A stretch of 64,000 nucleotides of DNA from Cyanidiococcus yangmingshanensis (lineage: Eukaryota > Rhodophyta > Bangiophyceae > Cyanidiales > Cyanidiaceae). The DNA lies in NCBI GenBank assembly GCA_013995675.1, contig VWRR01000018.1, forward strand, positions 124,001 to 188,000, read 5' to 3'. The translations under genes and the position numbers were made by a program. Numbering within the stretch: the stretch's first letter is position 1; every line of letters starts with the position of its first letter. The notes below the pieces were generated by a model. The model had not been told where the DNA came from. It worked only from the letters and a program-made list of their open reading frames with translations, and did no database searches. Below, piece after piece: positions 34,662-45,086 of the stretch.

Positions 34662-36338
34662 CTACTCGGCTCGGGAACACGTTTTGAATAATTTGTATGG
34701 ATTCAAAATGCCATTCGGATCCATTACCGCTTTCAGTCGCTCCATAATTCCTAACGTTACCGTTCCTTTGCTGCGAGCCAAAAGATGGGATTTAAGAAGA
34801 CCGATTCCGTGCTCAGCGCTGCAGGAACCACCGTGCTGCAACGTCCACTCGTAAAGCCATGGCTCCAAAGCGGCATGCAGTATCGCTTTCGGTGCAGTGC
34901 CGGAGATGTTCAAGTGCAGATTTCCATCAGCGACATGGCCCCAGGCGTATACATGTGCGTCCAGCGCTTCCTGACGAAGGCGCTCTCGGGTCACTTCCAC
35001 AATATCATAGAAGACAGTTAGCGGCAACGACAAATCGTATTTGAGAACAGATGGGCCGGACTGGCGAACCATTTCGGGTAACGACTCCCGCAGTTGCCAG
35101 AATTGGGCACTTTGTGTCAAGTCTTGTGCAATGATCACATCACTCCGTTCGTGCGATCGAATCATTTTTTCAAGCCAAGTTTCCAAAGGTGTTGATGCTG
35201 CTCTTTCTGCGGTGATGCCGGTACTGGTTTCAATCAGAATATAGAACGAATGGGGCTCACGGAAAGGATCGCGAAACCCCCGTGAATACGAGCGGTGGAG
35301 CATCATCGCTTCAGCATCCATCACTTCGAATGCGCGTAAATGCTCAGCCAAGTCTCGGCGAGCATCCAGGAGCCAGTGCCTTACTCGTGCAAAGTCACCA
35401 GTGATTCCCACGAACGCCGCTTGCGTCCCGAGCGGTGCAGGGTAACACGCAAAGGTCGCCTTGGTAATAACACCAAGGGTCCCTTCCGAGCCGATGAAGA
35501 GATGTTTCAAATCATATCCGGTATTGTCTTTCCGAATTCTTTTTCCAGAGCCCAGATCCAGAACGGTACCATCTGCGAGTACCACTTCGAGGCCGAGAAC
35601 AGTTCCATGCAATGACCCATAGCGTATGTACCGAGAGCCTCCCGCATTGGTAGCGAGGTTACCACCTATTTGACAGCTGTCTTTAGCACCCAGATCGAGT
35701 GGAAACGAGAATCCCCGCTCGCGGCAGAAGCTATCAACCCGACTGAGGGGGACACCGGCCTCGACAGTGACGATACCGTGCTCCTCATCCATTTCAAGTA
35801 TGCGATTCATTCTGGACATCGACAGGATGATTTCATCGAAAACCGGCACTGAGCCGCCCACCAGCCCAGTATTTCCTCCTTGCGGAGTCACGGCCAACTT
35901 TTTTTGGTTACAATAGGAGAGAATCGCAGCAACAGCCTCTGCATTGGAAGGACGCAAACACAGCTGGGAATTCCCGTGAAACTGACCTGTCCAATCCGTA
36001 TTATAGCTTCGCAGCTGGTCAGCGCTCGTGATGCAAACGGAACTCGTTTCAGACCGTTTTGAAGGGAGCGCGGTTGGTTTCGAAACGTCAGCAAGCTTCG
36101 CCAGGGCTTCAATGTCGGCTTTTTCAAGCTGAGCATAGTCGCCTCTCCAGCACTTTGCCTCAGAGGAGTGCGTGGTGCTCAACTTTCTCTCGCCGCAACT
36201 TTTCAAGGGAAAAAAGTTTCTCCTATAGCCTATGGATCGGCTTCTAATCGGCCCAAAATAAATCCCTGCTCTTGGCGGTAGAAACACCTTGGATAGCAAC
36301 GAACTGAAAAGCAAGTCACGAAGCGACACAGTCGCCAT
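34662..36338 (-). CDS. D2HGDH: D-2-hydroxyglutarate dehydrogenase (mitochondrial FAD enzyme)
   Basis: FAD-dependent oxidation of D-2-hydroxyglutarate to 2-oxoglutarate, passing electrons to the respiratory chain through ETF in mitochondria. The FAD-binding PCMH fold shows PQGGNTGLVGGSVPVFDEII, FPLDLGAKDSCQIGGNLATN and AGGSRYIRYGSLHGTVLGLE, which fit D2HGDH better than D-lactate dehydrogenase. The C-terminal catalytic cap has WGHVADGNLHLNISG (metal/substrate histidines) and SCSAEHGIGLLKS. Residues 1-30 are positively charged and hydrophobic (MATVSLRDLLFSSLLSKVFL), a likely mitochondrial presequence. ATG at 36338, 558 residues, single intact frame, usual length. Confidence 0.9.
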   Translation of the reverse strand: MATVSLRDLLFSSLLSKVFLPPRAGIYFGPIRSRSIGYRRNFFPLKSCGERKLSTTHSSEAKCWRGDYAQLEKADIEALAKLADVSKPTALPSKRSETSSVCITSADQLRSYNTDWTGQFHGNSQLCLRPSNAEAVAAILSYCNQKKLAVTPQGGNTGLVGGSVPVFDEIILSMSRMNRILEMDEEHGIVTVEAGVPLSRVDSFCRERGFSFPLDLGAKDSCQIGGNLATNAGGSRYIRYGSLHGTVLGLEVVLADGTVLDLGSGKRIRKDNTGYDLKHLFIGSEGTLGVITKATFACYPAPLGTQAAFVGITGDFARVRHWLLDARRDLAEHLRAFEVMDAEAMMLHRSYSRGFRDPFREPHSFYILIETSTGITAERAASTPLETWLEKMIRSHERSDVIIAQDLTQSAQFWQLRESLPEMVRQSGPSVLKYDLSLPLTVFYDIVEVTRERLRQEALDAHVYAWGHVADGNLHLNISGTAPKAILHAALEPWLYEWTLQHGGSCSAEHGIGLLKSHLLARSKGTVTLGIMERLKAVMDPNGILNPYKLFKTCSRAE

Positions 36339-38009
36339 TTCTCTACACGGGAAACTTGAATTTTCTAACGCACGATCACCAGCCTCGAGAGTCAGTCAGA
36401 CACGTTTCTTGGAAAAACCATCAGTTTGGCCAGAAAAACTAGCCACAGCTTGTGAAGAGGCTCCAGTGAACATGCCTTCGCTCTCTTTATTACTTAGAGC
36501 AGCTGGCCAGCAGTTCGAATGACCGAACGGCTTCGGGCTGCGTTTTCGGGGTTGTCATAGCGATGGATTTTTACGGGATATTCGGTAAGGCAATGATGCG
36601 GCCTAGGAAGCGTCTGATATCGCGGATGCTGTCGTACACCTTGGCCCAGCGGTGCGCATATGGTCGTTATTCTTCAAGTTATGGGCGACGACACCTGGCC
36701 GCTTCCGTGTCTTGACATTTGCCCGTGGAACACGTTCAAGCATTCTCACATCCATACCATCCGGTGTCCTTTCAAGCACATCCCATTGGCTCATATTTGG
36801 AAAGATGAGCCTCATTCTTTTGGGCCCGTGAAAAACAGAGACTGTGGTGCAGCCTTTGCCCTGCCATCGTGAACGATAAAGTCGAAACAGATCTCTTGCC
36901 AACTGCAAGTTGGAGTTTATCGCGTACCAGAGTATTGTCTTGGACGGAGTCCACACTCCCGGTATGAGGCTGCATGGACGAGCGAAATTCGCGGCTCTTC
37001 TTCCCCAAAGTAATCTTCAGAAAGAAATCCTAGACATCAGACCTGTGAATTGTACAATTTGCTTACAGTTCAGGGAAGCTTTGAATGCTGCATTGAAACA
37101 TTTCACTCAAGAAACCCAACATAGATTTTGTCGTCCAGAAACAGGATTGCAGGCAATGCATAACAGAGATCGATGGCTCGCGCGCCGCTCAGCGTGTCCC
37201 AAGCGGCATCTCCGTTTTATCGCTCGCAGGATACTCGGCAAAATTGCCTTGCCAGCTCCTTTGAAATCGATTGTATGTCGAGCTCGCGTTTGGACAAGAA
37301 TGACTCTAAAGTCATGCATAGCACTCATGTAAATCAGTTTCTTCTCGTATGATCCTTTTCAGGACGTATACGATGCACCTGGTCTCTCTCTATCGCGTAC
37401 AGAAGGTGCGTTGCAAACCAATGCGCGCTTCCGATCGAATGTCAGATCATGCACCTCGTGGCTAGCATCGTTCAAGAGGTGTCGAGACCTCTAGAGCCAG
37501 GCCAAAGTGGTCTGCCCCGGTGATCATATTCACTCGCTGGGCACTGTAAGCTGAACGCTGCTGCTGCTACAGTCGCCGTGCCGAAATGTCAAACGCTTTC
37601 GGTGGTTCATTGAAAGAATGACTTGTTTATGAATGCGTATTCCAGCATGCATGAGCGTAGAGCAAGCCTGCTGCAGACGAAGCTCTCTTGTTGCGTCCAG
37701 CCCGAGAGCGGTGCAACGTCAGCGTGTATCGTTCAAGAAGCGCTCGAGTGTGGCCATCGAACCTATGTCTGATCGCGACATCGCAGTCGTCATCGGCGCT
37801 GGGTGATGTACAAGAGTGGCTTTTCGCAACCGCCTATAACTGGGTAGCCTTACCCTTTCGTACCAGGTAAACGCGCTGTGAGAGCCCTGAATTGCAGTGG
37901 CGACTTAAACCGATACTTGGACGATCAGCGGTGAGCGCTTGTCGAGAAGTTTGGCGCATAAACAGAACTGTCTCGGTGGCCCACAAGTGGCGTCGCGAGG
38001 ACTGCACTG
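36339..38009. other. Divergent intergenic region D2HGDH / NF-YB
   Basis: About 1.7 kb. No domain-bearing open frame was recognised. The 140-codon plus frame at 36910-37332 starts without ATG and is not called. Confidence 0.45.
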
Positions 38010-38705
38010 ATGAGCGCCGCTGATTCAGCTGTTCCAGCAGAAAGTACGGAGAACACGGGTGGGAGCTCTGGGCACGGACAGGAACATGAAAGGTAAGTAT
38101 GACCAAGTCGTAGAGGCTGGGTGCAGTTTGGCCCTGGGTTCTTGACCGCTTGTGCACCTCAACCCTCTTCAAACGGTTCGCAACAGTCACTAACCTCTCC
38201 GAGATAGGCTTTTGGTTTTCAGATTCCTCCCTATAGCGAATATTAGTAGATGTATGAAGACCGCGTTGCCAGATTCTGCGAAAATCTCGCGGGAAGCGAA
38301 AGAGCTTGTCCAAGAAGCAACGAGTGAGTTTATTTCCTTCATAACCTCTGAGAGTAGCGACAAGTGCGTGAGAGAGAGACGGAAGACGATATGTGGAGGT
38401 AAGTGGCTAGACTGACCAGATCTGGCCGTTCCATAGCCAGAAGAAACCAGTTCGAAATAGGCAGCTACTAACCGTGAGAAAAACCTGATGTAATGTTTGC
38501 AGAAGACATTCTCTACGCGATGCGAACGTTAGGTTTCGAGGAGTACATCGCACCACTCATGGCGTATCTAGAGCGCTACCGTTCTCTGGAGCAAGCAAAA
38601 CGACATGAGAAGCAGGCGTCGGGCGCGTCCGCTGGAAGTGATGATGAGCAAGGTGACTCTGGAGATGATGTCGTTGAAGACTCCGCAGACGACGATACGA
38701 AATAG
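38010..38705 (+). CDS. NF-YB: NF-YB / HAP3 CCAAT-binding subunit, three exons
   Basis: Histone-fold subunit that pairs with NF-YC and NF-YA to bind CCAAT boxes. Exons 38010-38092, 38223-38398 and 38503-38705 join to 153 residues. Spliced, the protein reads [13 protein letters not shown] at the start and [58 protein letters not shown] and [19 protein letters not shown], an almost complete match to the NF-YB core, with both junctions inside conserved motifs. The C-terminus is acidic. This is the only gene of the window in which introns are needed, and both obey GT-AG with strong branch sites, so the structure is well supported. Confidence 0.95.
38093..38222 (+). other. Intron 1 of NF-YB
   Basis: 130 nt. 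Donor AG|GTAAGTATGA, acceptor TTTTCAG|A, branch-like CACTAAC at 38188-38194 about 30 nt before the acceptor. It splits an arginine codon directly before FLPIAN. Confidence 0.9.
38399..38502 (+). other. Intron 2 of NF-YB
   Basis: 104 nt. Donor AG|GTAAGTGGCT, acceptor TTTGCAG|AA, canonical branch TACTAAC at 38466-38472 about 30 nt before the acceptor. Splicing restores KTICGEDILYAM. Confidence 0.93.
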
Positions 38706-39357
38706 AAGCCGCATGGTTATGCTCAGCCAAGTGACGTGAGAGCTGCGGCGTAACGGAGGCTTGAGACATACACATTCACTTGAGCATCGCCCCAGGCTTC
38801 CACGGGAAATTCGAATAAATCGCGATGTTTAGAAAATCTGCTTGAGTGAAACGCTATAAAGATGCGGTTACCTGTTCACCCGATCCAGCCGTCTGAGTGT
38901 CTGTGAAAAGTTTCCCGCGCCACTGCTCAAGGCGAGGGAGCCGGACCCTCCAGAGGACGTTTTATACCGGAGGACTTATGGAAATCGATGGACCGTTTGT
39001 GGCCAGAGCCTGCACTGACTCGTCTTTTGGTTACAGGGACGAATTTGTGGGTGCGCACTATCTACATACTCTCCCCGAGAGAGCGCACGATATCTGCGTC
39101 ACTTTGGATGGATACAGACTGATACTCGTAGCTCCTGTACATACGGACACGCATCAATCCATCATACCCTGCATTTTGAGCAAAAAGAAAACGTTTCCAT
39201 CACTGCATCCCGATGGCTTTCTCGCAGTCCCTCTTGCATAGTAGAACGTGGTCACCGTTGTGAAAAGGGGCCCTTGAATCAGCAGCCGGACGCTCGGCTG
39301 CCCCGCGCGTCGTGCACGGGACGCGTTATTCGCGGTGACGAATGCTGATAGATCCCG
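38706..39357. other. Intergenic region NF-YB / lumen protein
   Basis: About 0.65 kb between plus-strand genes. An open frame at 38897-39241 has no ATG at its beginning and no domain. A GC/CpG-rich patch at about 39280-39340 directly precedes the next start. Confidence 0.45.
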
Positions 39358-40068
39358 ATGAACGTTAATTTTAGTTTGTATCCCTCGACCGGTGCGGCTA
39401 TGTTCGTGACCTCGACAGTATGCTTTTCATGTAAAGCAGTTGGACAGAACTCGCTTTCATCTAAAAGGCCGTTTTCGGGTATGCGACCGAGGCGAGGCGA
39501 GACACGTCGTCAGCGCGTCGTGTCACGCTCAACTTCCTCCGAAGCTCTTTCGAGGCGAATTTTTTTACAAAAGTTCACTTTTGCGATCTTGGGCTCGCTT
39601 CTTCTCCAGAGAAATCTCAGTGCCTCGGTGGCAACCGCGGGTTCTGCCGGAGACATTGCACTTGTCGAAGTTGTGAGAACGTACGAGTCCCTTGAAGATC
39701 TGCAAAGGCTTGTGGAACAGTTCCAGGATACGCGGGGGCTACGTCAAACTGTCCGCATTATCATCAAACAGAGTAATCTGGCACAGAACATAAAGCTAGC
39801 TGCTAGCTCTCGACTAGAGGCAGGGTCTGTTCGTGACAAGGCGCTTCGCGAAGGCGCAGAAGCCGTGGAGTATCTCAGTCAAATAATTGCATACTACAAT
39901 CCTGTATCAAAAACTCCCACACCAGAGATGCGCGCATTCGCTAATGAATCGGTAAAAGCAGCACAGCGACACTTGCGGGCATACTTGGATGCGTTTCCTC
40001 CGGATGAGGTAGAGCGCGCTCGACGAACTGCGTTCGTTCAGGATGTCGCTGCGTACGAATCGATGTAG
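39358..40068 (+). CDS. Putative thylakoid-lumen helical protein (PsbQ-like candidate)
   Basis: A 236-residue protein with a bipartite plastid presequence. A basic, Ser/Thr-rich region rich in arginine (about residues 1-65) is followed by a twin-arginine and hydrophobic stretch, RRIFLQKFTFAILGSLLL, ending near SVATAG, as in Tat-routed lumen proteins. The mature part, about 140 residues, is almost all amphipathic helix: LVEVVRTYESLEDLQRLVEQ, RQTVRIIIKQSNLAQNIKLA, GAEAVEYLSQIIAYYNP and SVKAAQRHLRAYLDAFP. This four-helix layout resembles PsbQ and related lumen subunits of photosystem II, and red algae possess a PsbQ' subunit, but I see no diagnostic motif. Targeting is well supported; the name is a suggestion. 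Confidence 0.6.
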   Translation: MNVNFSLYPSTGAAMFVTSTVCFSCKAVGQNSLSSKRPFSGMRPRRGETRRQRVVSRSTSSEALSRRIFLQKFTFAILGSLLLQRNLSASVATAGSAGDIALVEVVRTYESLEDLQRLVEQFQDTRGLRQTVRIIIKQSNLAQNIKLAASSRLEAGSVRDKALREGAEAVEYLSQIIAYYNPVSKTPTPEMRAFANESVKAAQRHLRAYLDAFPPDEVERARRTAFVQDVAAYESM

Positions 40069-41178
40069 GATGGCTGCAGTTGGGAATCTCCACGGGTGAA
40101 CGTGTCGGATTGGTTCACTTTCTCGTCATTCACAATGAGGGGATGTGGATGTGATACGGAGATTCCGAGCGGATCTCGTTACGTCATCGTCAGGAATGCA
40201 GTTTGACCGTATTGCCATAGAGGGCCTGCGATCAGAAATATCTCAAGGCTCCACAAGCCCTAAGCGTTGAATTTTTTGACAATGCTCGAATCGACAGACA
40301 TTTGACGTAGCTTGTCACGATTCCGTACGGAAATTTTGTAAATAAGGCGTCAGATAGAAGTCTGTCCGCTCAAGAACAATTCATGAAAAAATTTTCGGAT
40401 AACCACCCGATTCAAGGATCATCGCTGATAAGCAGTCGCGAGATATCCGTTTTGTTCACAAGCGTCTAGCGATATGTACTGAGACCACGTTGACTTATAA
40501 CGAATCTAACGAACTACTGATGACAAGCCGCCCCAAGAGGCTGAGGATGCAGTTTGATCTCCACGACAAGAAGACCTGTCTCAGCAAAACACCAATTATG
40601 AAAATACTATCTCTTTGCCACAGCTTCAAGATGATCAAGGAGAGATAGGGCGCTAGCAACAATACACCGCCTCGTTGTGGCCATAATCGAGCGCTGGATA
40701 TGCGGCACACGATGCTCGTAGATTCTGCGTCTCCCGCTCGCCAAAATGCATGACTGAGTCCAAATTTGCATGTTACTAGAAGCCGGCTCGATCCAGCGCT
40801 GCATCTCCCGATTCGGATGGCGTGAGCGAGGCGGACACGCAAGCAAGACACGCTTCGCCGGCACGCGCAGCTCTCTGATCGAGCCACGGATCGAAGTGAA
40901 TTCCGTTGTCACGCGATCGCCGCGTGTGCTGCGCAATCGCTGGTCGCAGCGACGCACGCATGTCGCTCGTGTGGCGCCGAGCGCTTCCGAACGATCGACG
41001 TCAAGCTGAAATTGGGTGGCGCAGCCGATTTCCCCGTCGACACGGATGGCACTTTTGCGCAGCTCCAAATTTGGCCACGGCGTCAGCTACGATCCAAACG
41101 AGTTCGCGTCGCCATCCTTGGCCCATCTGTGGTGCGATTGGGATTTTATTATTCTCGGTGTACTGTAGCTTATAATGT
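40069..41178. other. Intergenic region upstream of ferric reductase
   Basis: About 1.1 kb. The first half is AT-rich; the second (about 40780-41060) is GC/CpG-rich and open on both strands, like other promoter islands of this window. No gene supported. Confidence 0.45.
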
Positions 41179-43776
41179 ATGAAGACCTGCTCACCAGCAA
41201 CAACCTCGAGAACCGGAGAGAAGAGATTTCTGCGACCACGGGGCCGGGTACGCGCCCAGCTTGATCTCTGGAATGAAAAGGTCGGTGAATCCGGGCTTTT
41301 TCTCTCTCTGCTCCTCGCTTACTGGTGCGCGCAAGCGTGGTTTTTTGTGTATGGCGTCAAGTACGAGCTGAGTCTCCAGCTGCCGGCCGACTGGTCGCGA
41401 TACACATTGATCGTCGGACGCGGCTTCGGCTATGTAGCTACTTTCAACGCACTCCTGCTGCCAATCACTGCAAATCGTACGCTGACAAATATTCTCTATC
41501 GACTTCCCTTGTATGATATTTTCAGCGTGGCGCGATGGCTGCCCGAGCTGCACTCAATAATCGCTCGCTGGTTCACAATGGCTGGATGGCTGCATGGCAT
41601 TGCACTAAGCATTGCGTACGGAGTAGGCGCAATACCGTTCGAAGGTGGTTTTTTTTCATACTCGAACCGAATTCCCTCAACGATGGTCTTCATAACAGGA
41701 TGCGCATTGATGGCGTTTCTCCTAGCGATTGTTCTGCTCTCATTAGAGGCGGTTCGCCGGCGTGTCTACCGAGTTTTCTGGGCGAGCCACATGCCATTGG
41801 CGATCTTAACCTATGTGGCCCTGATATTTCATGGTCTACGTGGTGGTCGCCCCTGGTCTGCGTATTTCTTTGGCTTGCCACTCATTCTTTACATCGTCGA
41901 TCGTGTATATCATGCGTTTGCCGCTGCCTTCACGCCTCATCGAGTGCTATCAGTGAGGATGTCTCACGAGAACTCCAACGTGGTGCGACTTGAGATAGAA
42001 CGTCGAGGTCGCAAATTCGTGGCTGGTCAGTACTTCAAACTGGCTTGGAAATCGAGCCTTGGTGCTCGATTGTCGGTAGCCGGTGAGTGGCATCCGTTTA
42101 CAGTGGCAAGCTCGCCTTCGTTCGATAAGGATCATATGATCTTCTTCATTGCCGCGACAGGGAGTTGGACGAATGCTCTGCGCGCATTGGCCTTGCAGCA
42201 GGGGGCGCCTCAACGAGAGAGGCTCGACTTTGAGGGACCTCAGCATCTTGAACAGAATCAGCAGGAAAAAGAAGATCGAGAGGGCGTAACTGGCACGAAA
42301 CGATCAAATATCACCATCAAGTTGCCGTCAAACCGTCAATGGATCCTGATGGCAGGACCCTATGGAGCTCCTGCACAGAGCCATCAGAATTTTGCGCATC
42401 AGTTGTTGATTGGTGCGGGTGTTGGGGCAACGCCCATGGTGTCTATCGTGCAGGAACTCTGTACCCGCTTCGCTGAAGGCCCCAACACCTTGTCAGCAGA
42501 GAAAACTATAGCTTTGACAGCAGATAAGGATCTCGAGAGCGGTCTAGTCAACGAGACGGCTGATGGGAAATCCTCTACGCGCTCCAGTTCAGATTTGTCG
42601 GCATTTGAAGAGGCAAAGAAACTTGCCATTAATCCGTGCGGTGGCGTGCACGTAAGGCGGAGCTCAGCGGCGTTACCACCGATCGTACTAGCGAGGATGG
42701 GGACGATCCGAGGCGATACGTTTCTGGACCGCTTTTCGGCTGTTGTTCTAAGCAATCTCTGGCTTTTCTCAATCCTATGGATCTGTCTTGCTGATTTGAC
42801 TCTGTCGATTTGCGCGGGAGCCTTCAGCCATATCGTCGCATTCATTGGCAGCCTTTCGCTTTTCGCCGTGATTGTTGGGATGATTTGCCTCACAGTCGTC
42901 GCCGATGTGCGCCTCAGTGTGAACCCACCACGCTGGCGCTATATATTCTTGCCTCGCGGTATGCTGCTGTTATTGTGGTTTGCAGTTGCTCTCACGAACG
43001 CAGTCCTCTGCAGCCTTCTCATTGCTGAGTACTTTCTCGCCTATGGGGACCATATGACCCGAATCAGCAAAACGAAGGAATGGCTGTTTGTCTTGATCGT
43101 TACTCCGGTTCACATAACTCTTTTCGTACTGCTGCTCTTTTTCTTCTTTCTCCCGCGCTCATGGACGTGGCGATCAACGCCCGGTGCCAATTTTTTCAAA
43201 CGACGACTGACTCGCAGTGACCCCAGGAAGGACGAATCAGCGCACAAGGTGTCACGCGATTCAGTGCAGGCTGCATTCTCGCGTGTTCGTACGGTCACAT
43301 TCGTCTGGGTTGTTCGCTATGTGCAGGATCTTTGGTTTCTCGACAAACTATACGAACTGGCCTCACATCAGTGCGATCACTCATCACACCAGCCGCGCCT
43401 TCGGATGCATGTGCACATCACGCGAACCCAGATGGACACCAGCACTGGTGCGACGGACGAACTTCCAAGCGATTTCGGGCACGTTCTCCAGTTCCATCGA
43501 GGTAGACCGGACTTTAACGAGTACATGGCTGAGCTAATGAATGAAGACGCTGAGAATGCAAACGCTGAAGAGGCACGAGCCAAATCAGAGGCTGGGGGGC
43601 TGGCACGCTTCCAGCGCACCCGCGCGTTCTCAAACAAGGTGCATCACGGGGTTTTCCTATGTGGTAGCAGTTCGATTGCTCGATCCGTACGGCAGAGCAT
43701 AAGAAATGTAGCTGCTGAACGCTCTGCTGAAGGATTGCCTCGGAGGAACGTTTTCTTCATGAAAGAGAATTTCTGA
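41179..43776 (+). CDS. FRO-type ferric-chelate reductase / NOX-family flavocytochrome
   Basis: Transmembrane flavocytochrome moving electrons from NADPH through FAD and two hemes to extracellular acceptors, most likely ferric iron. Six N-terminal helices carry two histidine pairs with 14-residue spacing (H125/H139 in LHSIIARWFTMAGWLHG, H204/H218 in WASHMPLAILTYVALIFHG), the bis-heme arrangement of the family. The FAD motif is EWHPFTVASSP; the NADPH site starts at LLIGAGVGATPMVSIV and ends near GVFLCGSSSIARSVR. Between these two NADPH-domain halves (about residues 510-665) lie four further hydrophobic helices, as in plant FRO enzymes and not in NOX. The region after them contains LQFHRGRPDFNEY, the family's FHxGRP element. 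No EF hands, which argues against a regulated NADPH oxidase. 865 residues, single intact frame. Confidence 0.85.
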   Translation: MKTCSPATTSRTGEKRFLRPRGRVRAQLDLWNEKVGESGLFLSLLLAYWCAQAWFFVYGVKYELSLQLPADWSRYTLIVGRGFGYVATFNALLLPITANRTLTNILYRLPLYDIFSVARWLPELHSIIARWFTMAGWLHGIALSIAYGVGAIPFEGGFFSYSNRIPSTMVFITGCALMAFLLAIVLLSLEAVRRRVYRVFWASHMPLAILTYVALIFHGLRGGRPWSAYFFGLPLILYIVDRVYHAFAAAFTPHRVLSVRMSHENSNVVRLEIERRGRKFVAGQYFKLAWKSSLGARLSVAGEWHPFTVASSPSFDKDHMIFFIAATGSWTNALRALALQQGAPQRERLDFEGPQHLEQNQQEKEDREGVTGTKRSNITIKLPSNRQWILMAGPYGAPAQSHQNFAHQLLIGAGVGATPMVSIVQELCTRFAEGPNTLSAEKTIALTADKDLESGLVNETADGKSSTRSSSDLSAFEEAKKLAINPCGGVHVRRSSAALPPIVLARMGTIRGDTFLDRFSAVVLSNLWLFSILWICLADLTLSICAGAFSHIVAFIGSLSLFAVIVGMICLTVVADVRLSVNPPRWRYIFLPRGMLLLLWFAVALTNAVLCSLLIAEYFLAYGDHMTRISKTKEWLFVLIVTPVHITLFVLLLFFFFLPRSWTWRSTPGANFFKRRLTRSDPRKDESAHKVSRDSVQAAFSRVRTVTFVWVVRYVQDLWFLDKLYELASHQCDHSSHQPRLRMHVHITRTQMDTSTGATDELPSDFGHVLQFHRGRPDFNEYMAELMNEDAENANAEEARAKSEAGGLARFQRTRAFSNKVHHGVFLCGSSSIARSVRQSIRNVAAERSAEGLPRRNVFFMKENF

Positions 43777-45086
43777 GCTCTTCGCTCCCCGTGCACTTCA
43801 TTTGGAGCGTGATTTCTCTGTCCGGGACGCAAGTCACGATCGATTTGAGCACATCAGGATACGGCACTGATTCTGCGAGGCGTGAATCGATTCGAGGAAA
43901 CCCGGCTATGGTAATATATCAGCCCATTCATGAAAATGGTGCGTGAGCCCTTTAGATCGTTGCAAATCTTTGTGCATTGACACGGACGTGCTTGTATTAC
44001 TGAAAGTTCTCATTGAGATTGTATTGCATGAGAATGGCTGCGTGGCCTCCAGCTGCTCAGTTGTGTCTGCTCTGGTGTGGATATCGCACCTGGCTGCATA
44101 GATTGCCTCTAACGGCAATATACCCCGTAAATGCTGCACAACACCGCGCAGAAACTGCAATATTTAGACCACCTGATGCATATTTGGCCGACGTGCTCGT
44201 CTGCCACAGTGACCATGCCATCCGTATGTCAGACATCAGGGCCCATGCGAGAAATTGGATTGCGTAGTGTTACATTACGAGATCATTTTGCACGATTTTC
44301 CGCGGAAATTACCTCAATTCAAACGCAAGACGATCGATCTCATATGTTTCATGTCTCCAGATAGCAGTGTATTCGCTCTTCTTGAGCGCAACGTTCAACG
44401 GAAGCACAGTTCTGAGAGGTCAACGCAGCACTCAACCGTTCATGCTGCAAAGCATACGACGCACACACATAAATCTGCACATGAATGGCTTTGGCGTTCG
44501 ATATGCGTGAAGCATACCGATCCGAGTATATTCGTGGAAAGCGCGTGGAAACGCTTCATGTTCTGCTGAGCAACGAATTGACCTCTCCTCGACGCTCCCA
44601 AATGATCAGATCTGGAGCGGATCAAAAGCTGCAGATGCCCATGCGCGAGATGGACCCCTCGATAGATTTTGATCAGCAGCAAATCCTTATGGCGCATCTG
44701 GATCGGTGCTGAACGATATGAGCAGTCCGACACACCCCAGTTGGGCTCTACATAGTAACACGTAATAGATCTATATCAGTGTCTGGAGGTAATCGAGGGC
44801 CAAGGGGATATTTTTCCATGCGTTTGCGACGAACAACAGTTCAATTTGTTTTTTTTTGTTTACCGAGATCGCAAATGATACAGTTTAGTGTACTTGTGCG
44901 TTCGGCTTCGCTTACAAACAAAGCTAGACGTTTAGATTACTAGATTCTTATGTCTACTCAACGTGCATCAGCGCGACTTGGTCGGCTGCATGCAGACGCA
45001 CTGCTCTAAAATGGTTCTGCGACCCTTTCAAATCTATCAACAGCTCGGCTTTCCAGAATGATCGTTAAAAAGTAATATGCAGCACA
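43777..45086. other. Intergenic region, convergent 3' ends
   Basis: About 1.3 kb. No supported gene; a run of nine T at about 44850 is the only low-complexity element seen. Confidence 0.45.

Noticed and set aside
36910-37332. 140-codon open frame between D2HGDH and NF-YB
   Set aside because: Starts with TTG, no homology to a known fold, and overlapped by equally long frames on the other strand.
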